DNA from: Molanna angustata
Lineage: Eukaryota > Arthropoda > Insecta > Trichoptera > Molannidae
DNA length: 64,000 nucleotides
Direction: 5' to 3'
Assembly: GCA_963576475.1 (NCBI GenBank)
Contig: OY754979.1
Span: 29,901,578-29,965,577 of the forward strand
Below are positions 10,494 to 20,789 of the stretch, in pieces (the stretch's first letter is position 1; every line of letters begins with the position of its first letter). The position numbers and the translations under genes were made by a program. The notes under the pieces were generated by a model. That model saw only the letters and a program-made list of their open reading frames with translations. It made no database searches and was not told the DNA's origin.

Positions 10494-10720
10494 TTGTTGT
10501 GACTGTTGTGGAAGTGTTGACACAGCGGCAGTGCTTCCGAAGCAGCCTTCAGCAGATCAGCCCCCTTGGTGGTCAAGTCTCCGTATCTCCTCTGCAAAGC
10601 GTCCAGTTTGTCCTTCAGTTGAAGAGCTTCGTCTCCAGAGATGTGCTTCATCAGTTCAAGACCGGATTCAACCGTGGATTCCACTGCTTCTTGTTTGGAT
10701 GCAATCTCCTCGGTAAGTTC
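10494..10720 (-). CDS. shot: shot exon 38: spectrin repeat
   Basis: Phase 0 in, 2 out; donor AA|GTTAGT, acceptor TTTCAG. It encodes 'ELTEEIASKQEAVESTVESG', 'LMKHISGDEALQLKDKLDAL' and 'RYGDLTTKGADLLKAASEAL'. The 'RYGDLT' in place of 'RW--L' is a common helix-C variant. A 20-bp minisatellite starts about 130 bp above its acceptor. Confidence 0.95.
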
Positions 10721-10851
10721 CTGAAAGTTAATAAATATGAAGGTTTTGAGAAACCACTCATTGAAGGAACAGTTTTATTTGTAAAACTTTTGCCCAAAGA
10801 TAAGTTTTTGACTTTTGAATTAAATTTAAAAAATGGATGGTATTTTATGAA

Positions 10852-11430
10852 TTTGTAGGAATACAAGTGTGTTTATAGGAATACAAGTGTGTTTGTAGGA
10901 ATACAAGCATGTTTGTAGGAATACAAGTGTGTTTGTAGGAATACAAGCATGTTTGTAGGAATACAAGTGTGTTTGTAGGAATGCAAGTGTGTTTGTAGGA
11001 ATGCAAGTGTGTTTGTAGGAATACAAATGTGTTTGTAGGAATACAAGTGTGTTTGTAGAAATGCAAGTGTGTTCGTAGGAATGCAAGTGTGTTTGTAGGA
11101 ATACAAATGTGTTTGTAGGAATGCAAGTGTGTTCGTAGGAATACAAGCATGTTTTTAGGAATACAAGTGTGTTTGTAGGAATACAAGCATGTTTGTAGGA
11201 ATACAAGTGTGTTTGTAGGAATGCAAGTGTGTTTGTAGGAATGCAAGTGTGTTTGTAGGAATACAAGTGTGTTTGTAGGAATACAAGTGTGTTTGTAGGA
11301 ATGCAAGTGTGTTCGTAGGAATGCAAGTGTGTTTGTAGGAATACAAATGTGTTTGTAGGAATACAAGTGTGTTTGTAGGAATGCAAGTGTGTTTGTAGGA
11401 ATACAAGTGTGTTTGAAGGAATGCAAGTGG
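10852..11430. repeat. Minisatellite, 20-bp unit, about 29 copies
   Basis: The unit is 'gtttgtaggaatacaagtgt' with variants 'aatgcaagtg', 'aatacaagcatg', 'gttcgtagg' and 'aatacaaatgtg'. Because 20 is not divisible by three and the unit lacks stops on the minus strand, long minus-strand frames of a 'CIPTNTLVFLQTHLYSYKHT' type arise in more than one frame. These are not genes. Confidence 0.95.
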
Positions 11431-11472
11431 TGGGTTTCACTGGATGCCCCATTAAGGTCATAGAATACTTAC

Positions 11473-11665
11473 AGCCAGATCATCCATCTGTCTGAGCAGA
11501 GCTTCAGTATGAACAGCCAAAGGTCTGGCCCTACGGAGTCGTCTCTCAGCACCATCCATCCAGGCTCCGAGGTCTTGGTAGGTCAACACTAGATGACGCA
11601 GTGCAGCGCGGGATCTATCCAATAGTTCTCCAGCGCTCAAGCTGTTGTCTGCTAAAGCTTGGTAT
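11473..11665 (-). CDS. shot: shot exon 37: spectrin repeat
   Basis: Phase 2 in, 0 out; donor CT|GTAAG, acceptor TTACAG. It encodes 'YQALADNSLSAGELLDRSRA' and 'LTYQDLGAWMDGAERRLRRA', then 'VHTEALLRQMDDLA'. The helix-A Trp is in 'LGAWMDGAERRL'. The minisatellite at 10852-11430 ends some 40 bp below its donor. Confidence 0.95.
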
Positions 11666-11754
11666 CTGTAATATAATTTATAGAATATAATTCAAAATTT
11701 TCGCCATTTTCAATAATGCAGCAATTTTTTTGTGGAATTTGAAGAATACTTGGA

Positions 11755-12075
11755 AGATTTTAAATGCATAAATGGATGTGCAGGAGTGAATAGGCTGGAT
11801 AAAATAAGAAACACTCGTATACGAGATAACCTGGGAGTGAGCGATAGCGAAAAAGCTTCAAGAAAAGAAATTGAGATGGTATGCACATGTTAGTAGAAGT
11901 CTATTGAAATATATAGGAAACGTAGCTCAAAATGTGTCTTATAAAAGATCCAGAGGGAGATCAAAACGCAGATGGAGAGAAGTGGCGAGACAGGTATGCT
12001 AAGTAACACAGAAAATAGACCCCACCATCGCATGTGACAGTTGCTGAGGAAAAGGAGACTCAGAAGGTTTTAAAA
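11755..12075 (+). mobile_element. LINE 3'-end remnant
   Basis: The plus strand reads 'NRLDKIRNTRIRDNLGVSD', a segment seen near the C terminus of insect LINE ORF2 proteins, followed by frameshifted remains of the W-GHV-R and 'QMERSGETG' segments. Related to 6010-6335. It is broken and inactive. Confidence 0.6.
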
Positions 12076-12107
12076 CAAAGCTATTTGTTATTTTAATTAT
12101 AATCATC

Positions 12108-12195
12108 ATCATCAATGGCCCTACAGCGCATCATGAGCCTTGGCCTCCTCAAGAACTTTCCACCATTCCACACGTTCCATCGCCTGCACCTTCCA
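12108..12195 (-). mobile_element. Short LINE 3'-end fragment
   Basis: The minus strand reads 'RVEWWKVLEEAKAHDAL', matching the C-terminal pattern (RRRWRRVLKEAKARFGL) of the LINE at 28741-29735. Only about 85 bases remain. Confidence 0.55.
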
Positions 12196-12287
12196 ATTAG
12201 TTACACCAATTGCTTTATACAAATTTAAAATATTTAACTGAAGTTGTAAATTGAAAATGAGAACTAAAAGGTGACATTTAATATTAC

Positions 12288-12421
12288 CTATCTGTGGCAG
12301 CTTGTAGTCTGTCTGCCAATGCAGTTGCTTCGTCTTCACCAACCAGACCCATAAGGGTCGACGCTGTCTCTGTCAGTTGGGTGAAGTCTGGACGTTTGGA
12401 CAAAATGTCATCGTGGATAAC
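12288..12421 (-). CDS. shot: shot exon 36: spectrin repeat segment
   Basis: Phase 0 in, 2 out; donor AG|GTAATA, acceptor GTTTTAG. It encodes 'VIHDDILSKRPDFTQLTETA' and 'LMGLVGEDEATALADRLQAA'. The 'LMGLVGEDEA' segment is the same B-helix pattern as 'QLCGEDDAA' in exon 44, a repeat-to-repeat echo. Confidence 0.94.
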
Positions 12422-12664
12422 CTAAAACAAAGGTACTTAACAGTTTAGAATATGTTTTGTCACTGTGAGTTAATTTTGGTTGGAAAACATGCAAATACTG
12501 TAGATAAAGGAAGTATAAACAAAAAAAGGTTATATGATAGAGTAGAAATATTGGTAGAAATTGTTTGAAATTAATGGTAAATCGTAAGAAGATCATCTAA
12601 GAGTCAGCTCCCAGTATTAATAATAAATGAGTAATAACTATATTTTTCTTTTTTATTGCTTCTC

Positions 12665-12835
12665 GGACAACTAACAGGTACTATGTCAAATATTAATTTT
12701 ACACGCACCCAATAACAAGTTGCCACATTCTGGAATCTTACGATGTTGACCGTCTCACAGATCCAGAATGAAAACTCAATTGAAAACTGTCTCCACTGGG
12801 AATCGAAATAGCTCACCGAGCCACGAAAGCCGACA
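12665..12835 (-). mobile_element. SINE family 3 copy (degraded)
   Basis: It shares 'tcaaatattaattttacac', 'cacccaataacaagttg' and 'cacattctggaatctta' with 17437-17845 and, in opposite orientation, 42484-42655. The minus-strand head keeps a weak box B but is too degraded to be a tRNA. Confidence 0.6.
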
Positions 12836-12881
12836 ATGCAATATTTATTGAACCATAGTTCTATATTATTTTGAATCCTAC

Positions 12882-13013
12882 CTTGTGCTCTCTGATTCTC
12901 TGCTGAATCTTTTCTTCATCAGTCGGCACCAGCTCTAGTCCCTTCACCTTCCTCTCCGTGACACCGAGCCACTCCAATAGGGGCTGCAGTTGCTCTTGGA
13001 ACATTTTGGCAAC
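12882..13013 (-). CDS. shot: shot exon 35: spectrin repeat helices A-B
   Basis: Symmetrical 0/0 exon of 44 codons; donor AAG|GTAGG, acceptor TTCTCAG. It encodes 'VAKMFQEQLQPLLEWLGVTE' and 'KVKGLELVPTDEEKIQQRI'. The Trp in 'LLEWLGVTERKV' marks helix A. Confidence 0.95.
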
Positions 13014-13357
13014 CTGAGAAATTCAACATTATATATTTTGAAATATATACTTCATTTCATTCAAATAACAGATTACCATATTTTTGAGGCGAATTAGGTA
13101 GGTATTGATCAACTAGTGAATTAACCTTACATAGATAATTGAGTCTTTTTTACAAGGATAATAGAGTTTAATCAATAACAATAAACTTTTTATTGTAATT
13201 ACAAATAATATTCCTCAGAACTTTTTTGTTTGTAATTGGATAATGTAGTTTACTTCTCAGGAACAATTGATAACTTAGAGGAGACTAATGAACAAGATAT
13301 AACTAAATATCCACATTTGTTATTCAATAAGCAACAAAAGAAGTGTAGACAGCTTAC
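13014..13357 (-). other. intron, nothing recognised
   Basis: AT-rich intron between exons 34 and 35; no repeat or RNA gene was recognised. Confidence 0.65.
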
Positions 13358-13552
13358 CCTCATGGCCTGTTCTAGATCCATCATCCTCTTCTGTGCTCCG
13401 TCTGTCAATGCTTCGAACCTTCCAACCAGACCCTTGAGCTGTTGTTCTATGGCTCTCCTTTCGGCTGGCTCACATCCTCCGGCCACTTCACTTCCCATGG
13501 CGAACAGAGAAGACATGGAGCCTTGTCGGTCCAGAAGCATCTTGTTGAGGAA
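13358..13552 (-). CDS. shot: shot exon 34: spectrin repeat helices B-C
   Basis: Symmetrical 0/0 exon of 65 codons; donor AGG|GTAAG, acceptor TGTACAG. It encodes 'FLNKMLLDRQGSMSSLFAMG' and 'LVGRFEALTDGAQKRMMDLE', ending 'QAMR'. 'GRFEAL' stands where 'RWEAL' is usual. Confidence 0.95.
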
Positions 13553-13904
13553 CTGTACAAAGTAAATTAATTAGAATGTTGAAAAAACAATACAAATAAT
13601 ATATCTTGTTTGTATAAAATAAGATATTACAAAAAGGATATGTGAAGAAAGGATCCCATAGACCCTAGCTTGGGCACTTGGACTCATCACTACAGAGTTA
13701 TAAATACCAGTGATCACACAGAGGTCAAAATTAGACTGTAATTAATTAAATTTTCAAGTTTAAAAAGTCGTTGAATGAAAAAACATCGTGTTAAGGGGTA
13801 CAAAGTATTCTCTTCACTTACAGAAAATATATTTTTTTAATTAATCGTAATTGTTTCACAATAGACAGTATTTTTAAAACATGTTCTGTATTTGAATTTA
13901 TCTT

Positions 13905-14300
13905 TATCTTAATATATAAAAATGTCGTGTCACGATGTTCGTACACACTAATCTCCGAAACCGCCCAACCGATTTCAATGAAATTTTCTAAAATTGTGTG
14001 GTTTGTTCCGGATTTGGACCCGAAAGATGGCGCTGTTATGGAGACAAAAAAATTTTTTTTTTCAATGAAATTTATTTTTTTAGATTTGTCATCTAAAAAT
14101 ATATATAACCACAAATTTTGACTTCCCTACACCCCCCCAAAAATGTTTTATAGGAAATGGTTGCAATTCATTTTTAAGTTGTGTGACTTTTTAATAGATG
14201 GCTGTGTGAACAAATCTATTGAAATTTGTGTTACGCATCTAGAAAATATACCACACTCAAATGTACAAATAAAGTTTGGTAGAATACATAAAATGAGGTT
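13905..14300 (+). repeat. Unclassified interspersed repeat (Helitron-like start?)
   Basis: The block beginning 'aatatataaaaatgtcgtgt' and containing 'ctccgaaaccgcccaaccga' followed by 'tttcaatgaaattttc' resembles a sequence type common in insect genomes and often classed with non-autonomous Helitrons. I see neither a 3' hairpin nor CTRR end, so the class is a weak suggestion. The rest of this intron (13553-14614) shows nothing else. Confidence 0.3.
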
Positions 14301-14614
14301 TATATAAAATGCGGTCTACATAGAAGAGTCTGTGGCAGAACAACGTCTGCCCTATGTCTTATATAAAACAACTGCATTTAAAAATTTGAAAGTAAACAAT
14401 CTATGGTTTGACATATAAAGAATAATTTCAATTTTGAATACAGTATTTTTTATATAAATATCAATGCTAACTAAGCAAAGTGAAATAATCTCAGTTACCA
14501 TTTCATAAGAGACATGATAGTAAAAGTATATTAATATAGAAAATAACATTGAACTGATACAAAAATACTTCTTAATGACAAGTGTCACATAAAAAGAAGA
14601 TGTTGTAGATATAC

Positions 14615-14785
14615 CTTCTGCTCTTGAAGTTGAGCTTTGACGACCTTGTAATCGGCACTGGGCGGCCGTTGAGCAGCGACCATTGCCTCGGTGTCTGCCA
14701 ACCATCTCTCCAGGCCGGAGAGGGCTTCACGGAGACGACCGCTTTGCAGGAGGGCTGCATCCAGTCTCCTTTCACGTTCGTTAGT
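14615..14785 (-). CDS. shot: shot exon 33: spectrin repeat helix C to A
   Basis: Symmetrical 0/0 exon of 57 codons; donor AAG|GTATAT, acceptor TTTTTAG. It encodes 'TNERERRLDAALLQSGRLRE', 'ALSGLERWLADTEAMVAAQ' and 'RPPSADYKVVKAQLQEQK'. The Trp in 'LERWLADTEAM' marks helix A. Confidence 0.95.
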
Positions 14786-15318
14786 CTAAAAACAAAACAA
14801 ATAAATATTAATTTATGTAAGAAAGGAAAGCAATCATTTTATGTTTGATTGTCATTTATGTCTCTCACATAAATGTGACTTTATATAACCTTGATACAGA
14901 TTTATCCAAATGAGGTTGAATACATATGTTGTTTTACTTATTTTACTGTATGAAATGTGAGATTTTTTTACAAAAATATATAAAATTTAATATCTGAACA
15001 TTTATGAAATAGACCAGTGCCCCGTTCCACCATCGTACTTTTCAACTTTGCGCTTTGCACTTTGCAATTCGTCGGCTTGTTTTCGTTCCACCATTACATT
15101 TTTTCGCAAAGTAAAAGTTGCAATGTGCAAAGCGAAAAGTAGACGCCTATTGCGAAGCAAATAAGCCGTTTTATTCCACCATCGCTACTTTTCATAAAAA
15201 ACTTTGCAAATTTTGCGAATGAATTGAAAAGAATATTTTGACATTTCAAATTTGCCATTCGTCGAGTTGTGAAAGTAGAAGTTGTTTGTTTACAATTTTT
15301 AAGTAAATTTATTATAAA

Positions 15319-15537
15319 ATGTTGCATAGATTATTGTTAGAAAGGGATGAGGAAGATGGGGTTGTAAGAAATTTTAGAGAAAGGGTAAATTTCGAAAACA
15401 TTTTACTCACGCAGTTCCTCGAATATTTTCGAATAAGTAACACTCAGTGTGAATATGTCTTGAGTAAGTACACGATTTATGATTATTTTTTAGGTAATTT
15501 AAACTATGTTTATGTGATTATTTTGTCCGCTTTTTAA
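15319..15537 (+). pseudogene. Harbinger-type transposase N-terminal remnant
   Basis: A 72-codon frame begins 'MLHRLLLERDEEDGVVRNFR' and continues 'RVNFENILLTQFLEYFRI'. This resembles the N-terminal helical region of HARBI1-like transposases (charged start, then F-ENL--F--F/YR-S---Y). The DDE catalytic region is absent, so it cannot be active. Confidence is limited by the short length. Confidence 0.45.
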
Positions 15538-15639
15538 GTTTATATGATTATTTTACTACTCATCTATATTTTAAGGTACAGAACAGCACTAAAAGAAGCA
15601 AAGGATTGTCTCCTCAACAGCAAATAATTCAGTGAAGCA

Positions 15640-15757
15640 CCTGTTGTTTCACTTTATAATGATAGTGTCACTAAATGCTCCAAAAAGAACTCCTTTCTTT
15701 TCTTTAATTATCTCCAACACGGCTATTTTTTTCTTAATACTGTCTTTCCGGCTCATT
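15640..15757 (-). pseudogene. Myb/SANT-like protein remnant of Harbinger element
   Basis: The minus strand encodes 'MSRKDSIKKKIAVLEIIKEK' then 'KGVLFGAFSDTI' before a stop. The 'LFGAFSDT' segment resembles the 'LFGKFS-TLT' motif of the Myb/SANT-like accessory protein carried by PIF/Harbinger transposons. It ends after some 35 codons, so only the start remains. Confidence 0.45.
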
Positions 15758-16296
15758 TTCTAACAACAACGAAATCACAGAACAAACAAGAACGGTGTCA
15801 AATGATCGTTTACGCTACGCGCGAAACACTCGGTACTACTAAGTTATCAGTAGGTGTTGCAAGCGTCAATTGAAAAGACTTGCAAATGTTTGGCGACGCC
15901 GCTAAGTGAATTTTTTTTTCGTGGAACGCGAACGCTTTGCACTTTGCGAAATTCTCAAATCGCAAAGCGAAAAGTGAAAAGTTGAAAAGTACAATGGTGG
16001 AACGGGGCACAGATTCAAAAATGGAACTCAACTCAAATCAACTATTTGATAAAAAAATAAGTTACTACAACACAAAAAATATTTATACCTACATAAAATA
16101 ATTGATAAAAAAGGTAGAAGAATTTTACACTAAATTTGATAAACTTCAAGTGTTACTAGACTAAAAAGAATAAGAAACATTGTTTATGATTCTACATTCT
16201 TGATTTATTTCATCATTATCAACACCATAAAGTCTTAAGAATACAAAGTAAAGCTTAATGAAATTCTATCAAAAGATGATGAAAAAAAAATGTCAC

Positions 16297-16536
16297 CTTC
16301 TCCATAATCTGATTCCACTGGTCGTTCATTTTCTCCATGTCCTGTTCGAGGGCTTGTGTGGACACCTGCTGCGCCGCGCTCTGTACCAGGGCACGTCCCG
16401 CTCTGTTGCAGCGACTGACCGCCTCACCCAGTGCCTCCAGAGTGTCCCGACGTACCGAGGCCAACTCCTTCTGCTGGGCGCGAATCTGTTCCACTTCCGA
16501 ACCGACCGGCTTCATTTTGCGGACCATCTCCATTGC
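16297..16536 (-). CDS. shot: shot exon 32: spectrin repeat
   Basis: Symmetrical 0/0 exon of 80 codons; donor AAG|GTGACA, acceptor TCGCAG. It encodes 'AMEMVRKMKPVGSEVEQIRA', 'AVSRCNRAGRALVQSAAQQ' and 'LEQDMEKMNDQWNQIMEK'. The helix-C Trp lies in 'NDQWNQI'. Confidence 0.95.
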
Positions 16537-16751
16537 CTGCGAGATGTTTAATAAACAGATGCATTTATTTATGCACAAAACAAAATGTTTTATTCATCGA
16601 CCAGAGCAATTTGAAATCATACTCTCATAAATTAAAATTAGAAATGAAAATAAATTAATCAAAGCAATGATAAAACAAAAAGGTAAATTATAGGATGCAG
16701 AGAGAGCATTGATTAAAAATTATTTGATATTATATTGCTTTTGCAGTTGAA

Positions 16752-17150
16752 ATGAGATCGCTTAGAAGAATTTGTAACAGAACGATGTATGACAGAGTTC
16801 GAAATGAAAATACAAGGAAAGAATGTAAGATGAAGAAAGATGTAATTAACAGAATTAAAGTTAAGACATTGAGATGGTTTGGCCACTTGGGGAGAATGAA
16901 TGAAGAACGCCTGACGAAGAAAATATACAAAGCTGACAAGAATGGAAGAAGAGGTCGGGGGCGCCCAAGAAAAGGATGGCACGACCATGTAAATGATATT
17001 TTGAAAGATGGAAATGTAAGAAGCGTGAACAACAGACGAACGTGTATAAGACGATGTATGAATGTTGATGAGGCAATGAATGTGTGTCAAGATAGAAAAT
17101 TGTGGCGTTCGGTTCTCTCAGCCTACCCCATGAGGGACATGGCGTGATGG
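16752..17150 (+). mobile_element. LINE 3' end (family L2), ORF2 C terminus
   Basis: A 131-codon frame encodes 'LRRICNRTMYDRVRNENTR', 'LRWFGHLGRMNEERLTKK', 'GRRGRGRPRKGWHDHVNDI' and 'DRKLWRSVLSAYPMRDMA', the usual LINE C-terminal order (RRIC, W-GHL-RM, RGRPRKGW). It is 5'-truncated, without reverse transcriptase. A second copy with a deletion lies at 26525-26905 and a tail at 34810-34890. Confidence 0.8.
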
Positions 17151-17436
17151 TATGTAAATATTTACTAAGATTGAGATAACCTAACTTCATAATTTATTCC
17201 ATATTCTATTTGGTTATAAAAATGAGAATCAACTTGAAAGTTAATAACATATAAACAATTAAATTTATCTTCATTATTTCTATGATACTTGCAACACTGT
17301 TTTGATATATATTGGTAACACTAGATATAGAAAAAGTATATTATGATTCATCTCATTTAGAATATTTATGGAATAAAAGAAATACGGTTTTACATATTCA
17401 TTAGTTATTTAAATTTATTTATTTAATATAGGTTTT

Positions 17437-17845
17437 TGGGCAACTTATAGGTACTATATCAAATATTAATTTAACATGCACCCAATAACAAGTTGTCACA
17501 TTCTGGAGACTTATGATATAACTATGCCGACCGCCGTGGCACAGTTGATAAGCCTTTCGGTTTCTGTGCGGGTGTCCTGGGTTCAATTTATTTAAATTCA
17601 TTTCTCATTTCGCAAATATTGCTTCTCTGAGCTGGAAACACGGGTTAATTGGAAAAAATTGCCATACGACAATAAACTCGCCACTTGAGCAGGGTGCAAG
17701 GAAGTGTTTATAATTATTATTAATTGTCTCACAGATTCTGACTAAAAACAAAATAAAAAAACTGTGTCTCGACCGGGAATCCAACCCGGGACCTTTGGTT
17801 CAGCAGTCAGATACCTAACCAACTGAGCCACAAAGACCGACATAT
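17437..17845 (-). mobile_element. SINE family 3 copy, split by a nested SINE
   Basis: Its minus-strand head (17845 to about 17765) has a tRNA-like box A ('GTGGCTCAGTTGGTTAGG') and box B ('GGGTTGGATTCC'). Its body resumes at 17437-17518 with 'cacccaataacaagttg' and 'cacattctgg', in the same order as the copy at 12665-12835. The two halves are separated by the SINE at 17520-17720, so this copy is the older one. Confidence 0.75.
17520..17720 (+). mobile_element. SINE family 2, near full-length, nested insertion
   Basis: A tRNA-like head 'gccgaccgccgtggcacagt' and box B 'gtgtcctgggttcaa' is followed by the body with 'gcaaatattgcttctctga', 'aattgccatacgacaataaa', 'gagcagggtgcaaggaagtg' and an 'attattattaatt' tail. 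It is inserted in a family 3 SINE of opposite orientation. It is the best reference copy of family 2 in the window. Confidence 0.75.
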
Positions 17846-17935
17846 TAACAAATTTATTAAATGAATTGAAAATGAAAATGATTTTTTTAAATAACTATTG
17901 CACAATGTCATATTTTGATACAAAAATACTAGTGA

Positions 17936-18307
17936 ATTCGTAAATAAACAACTATTCATTCGTAAATACTAGATTCGTAAATAAACAACTTTTCATTCGT
18001 AAATACTAGATTCGTAAATAAACAACTTTTCATTCGTAAATACTAGATTCGTAAATAAACAACTTTTCATTCGTAAATAAACAACTTTTCATTCGTAAAT
18101 ACTAGATTCGTAAATAAACAACTTTTCATTCGTAAATACTAGATTCGTAAATAAACAACTTTTCATTCGTAAATACTAGATTCGTAAATAAACAAATTTT
18201 CATTCGTAAATACTAGAATCGTAAATAAACAACTTTTCATTCGTAAATACTAGATTCGTAAATAAACAACGTTTCATTCGTAAATACTAGATTCGTAAAT
18301 AAACAAC
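17936..18307. repeat. Minisatellite, 37-bp unit, about 10 copies
   Basis: The unit comprises 'attcgtaaataaacaacttt' followed by 'tcattcgtaaatactag'. Internally it repeats 'attcgtaaata' twice, so it is itself a diverged dimer. One copy lacks the second half (about 18060-18085). The array ends some 40 bp below the donor of exon 31. Confidence 0.92.
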
Positions 18308-18346
18308 AATGAAACAGCCTAATATTAACATTCAGTTTTGACTCAC

Positions 18347-18481
18347 TTCTTGTATATCACCCATGACATTGTCGTACTCGTGGTAGAATCCTTCCAACTT
18401 GGCGAGAGCATCCTCCAATTCCTGCTCCTTGACACGAGCCCTCTCATCCAACTTGCCAAACTGTTTACGGAGATTATCCAC
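18347..18481 (-). CDS. shot: shot exon 31: spectrin repeat segment
   Basis: Symmetrical 0/0 exon of 45 codons; donor GAA|GTGAGT, acceptor TTGTTAG. It encodes 'VDNLRKQFGKLDERARVKEQ' and 'LEDALAKLEGFYHEYDNVMG', ending 'DIQE'. 'EGFYHEYDNV' is a helix-A start without Trp. Confidence 0.94.
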
Positions 18482-19560
18482 CTAACAAACAACAAGTATA
18501 ATTAATTATACGACTGATGAAGAAACTGATGATGAAGAATCAAAATGGATTCTAGTTTCCAATGACGCGTGTACACAGTTTGAGATAGTGGCGTTCCTAA
18601 ATAAATAATTTGTGATAAAACAAGATATTTTGTTTATTTAATTATATACTGAGTCATATAACAACATATTGGGGGTTGAACAACCAAATTGTTTATGTGA
18701 CACAAGAAAATAAACAATATACATACTTAGAAGATTATAGATTAACAATTTAGTATTATTGGTGTATTTAAACAATATTTTTTGATGAATGAAATTGAAC
18801 TAAAGATGAAATAATATTTGTGATGCTAAAGACGATACAAGAATATTGGGTGTAGTTTATGGCAAATAAATTGAGGGGCGGTTTGCACATATACCACTCT
18901 GCGCACCACATGTGACATATTTAAGTTATCTGTCGGTAACTGTACAATTATTTATGCTACTTCTCAAAAGATGGTATTATCTCTTAAATGATATTGAAAT
19001 ATGATATAAAATGTGATGAGTCTTTAATAATTAATACACAGATTGGAGCAACACATGGATTTTTATTGGTAGCACAACAAGAATAAGCAATAAGCCACAC
19101 GCGGTGAACAGACGCTAGAGGGTACAAAAGTTATCTGCATTACCGACACTTGCACCACCACATGTCATTGTATTTCAACAAAATACTAGTTCCAACTCAT
19201 GAAATATTCAAGGGAAATTAAACAAATTCTACATTACTTAAAATAATAATTACTTATATTCTTTTAATTTGTGTTTTCGAAGAAATTTTTCGTAATGTTA
19301 ATAAAATCTATTTAGCTTTAACTTAGCAACTGATAAAACATTCAATATAGGATGATATATTTTATTGGTTAGGTAGGTACACAATAATAGTTATTATTGA
19401 AAAACAGTGTGATATACATTTTGTTAAATATGGATGAAATCCAAGTACCACACACTTATCGCTGGTAACTCCACGTTGTGGGTTATAATACATAATATTG
19501 ATATATGTATAATTCCTCATGATGTAAAATAATTTGGAATAACTTCACAAGAGTACATAC
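18482..19560 (-). other. intron with R1-like and other repeat traces
   Basis: AT-rich intron between exons 30 and 31. The segment near 18876-18930 ('gcggtttgcacatatacca') recurs at 41848-41870, and 19445-19490 resembles the tail of repeat R1 ('ccacgttgtgggttata'). No gene was recognised. Confidence 0.5.
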
Positions 19561-19788
19561 CTGTTCTCTTGTCTGTGACGCATCGGGAGCTAGGCCGCTG
19601 TCCAAGAGTGCATCGGCTGTCCTCTGCGCATCTCCCACACTGACTGCTGCGTCCTCCAGCTTCTTGTAGAACCTTCCCAGTTCGTCAAGTTGCTGTCGGA
19701 CTACGGCGATGTCACGTCCCGGTGGCTTCATACCATCGAGTTCACGCTCCAACGAGCTCAGATCTAACGAAAGGGCCTTGACTTGATC
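19561..19788 (-). CDS. shot: shot exon 30: spectrin repeat
   Basis: Symmetrical 0/0 exon of 76 codons; donor CAG|GTATGT, acceptor TTTTCAG. It encodes 'DQVKALSLDLSSLERELDGM', 'KPPGRDIAVVRQQLDELGRF' and 'ADALLDSGLAPDASQTREQ'. 'ELGRFYKKL' takes the place of the helix-C 'RWKKL'. Confidence 0.95.
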
Positions 19789-19976
19789 CTGAAAAATTGA
19801 AAAGTGTGCCGATACAAACATTAATATACCACGCATCTAATATTAAGTTCAACAAACCACATTCAGGAGAATTAAGATATTGATTATCTCACGAATCCAG
19901 ACTAAAAAAAACCCGGATATATTTGTAAAATCAGTAAAATATATTCAAGGAATTATCCAAACTAAGTATTTTTACA

Positions 19977-20190
19977 AAAAAAGAATGTTGCCATCTATCT
20001 AAATAAATAATTTGTACCAAAAAGAATGTTGCCATCTATCTAAATAAATAATTTGTACTAAAAAGAATGTAGCCATCTATCTAAACAAATAATTTGTACC
20101 AAAAAGAATGTTGCCATCTATCTTAATAAATAATGTGTACCCAAAAAGAATGTTGCCATCTATCTAAATAAATAATTTGTACCAAAAAAG
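19977..20190. repeat. Minisatellite, 41-bp unit, about 5 copies
   Basis: The unit contains 'aagaatgttgccatctatct' followed by 'aaataaataatttgtacca'. Copies differ by single substitutions only ('tagccatc', 'taaacaaat', 'cttaataaat'). No function is visible. Confidence 0.92.
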
Positions 20191-20612
20191 TCTGCATTAT
20201 AAACAGGAAATCAAATTATAATACCTAATACCATTTAGTTACCTGAAGAGCAAAATTAATTATTTTTCTTGAAACTTTGCACCCATTACTTGTGGCTGAT
20301 TTTAACTAATAAATTAAAATTATAACTTTCTTGTTTTTGTCACAACTTTTAAGTATTTAATGTTAACCAGTTTCAGAGCTGACCCCCACCCTCATCTGAA
20401 CAAATTTATGTAATAATATAATTTTATAAATTGTATAAATTCTCAAAAGTGGTGTAAATAAAAATGTTAAAATTTTAATTTATTATTTAGTTTTTCAGCT
20501 AGATTTTGATTAGGTAAAGAAAAAAATCTAATTTTGAGGTAATCTATATGTGGTCTCAGTAGAAAAACAATAGAAATGATTAGTTAGTAAAAATATACAA
20601 AATAGGACTTAC

Positions 20613-20789
20613 GTTGAACTGTGCTACTGCTGTGGTAGCGTTCTGCAGTTTACCCTTGACATGGTCCAGACGTGTAGTGAGATCTCCCAGACGGTCGTTG
20701 AGGCCGTCGGCTTCGTCCTTCAGATGTTGACCGTCGGCTCCGGCCTCTCGAGCCGCCGAAGACAGCTCCTCTGCCAAGTTGCGAAGAGC
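20613..20789 (-). CDS. shot: shot exon 29: spectrin repeat helices B-C
   Basis: Symmetrical 0/0 exon of 59 codons; donor AAC|GTAAGT, acceptor TCCATAG. It encodes 'ALRNLAEELSSAAREAGADG' and 'HLKDEADGLNDRLGDLTTRL', ending 'TTAVAQFN'. 'LNDRLGDL' replaces the Trp-containing helix C motif. Confidence 0.95.

Larger units (their letters stand above)
15017..16010 (+). mobile_element. PIF/Harbinger DNA transposon, internally deleted
   Basis: The ends are inverted: 'gtgccccgttccaccat' at 15017 and its complement finishing at 16010, with further inverted matches ('acttttcaactttgcg' type) inward for about 90 bp. Inside are two broken protein remnants on opposite strands, listed separately. A 994-bp size is far below an autonomous element. 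Flanking target duplications could not be fixed. It sits in the intron between exons 32 and 33. Confidence 0.65.

Noticed and set aside
10826..11461. Minus-strand frames of up to 211 codons with 'HSYKHTCIPTNT' repeats
   Set aside because: They arise from the 20-bp minisatellite in overlapping frames and lie in an intron.
16713..17190. Minus-strand frames of 100-125 codons
   Set aside because: They are antisense shadows of the LINE 3' end at 16752-17150.
17765..17840. tRNA gene (minus strand)
   Set aside because: It is the head of a SINE family 3 copy that recurs degraded at 12665 and 42484.
17936..18307. CRISPR-like array
   Set aside because: The repeated units are directly adjacent with no unique spacers, and the DNA is a eukaryotic intron.
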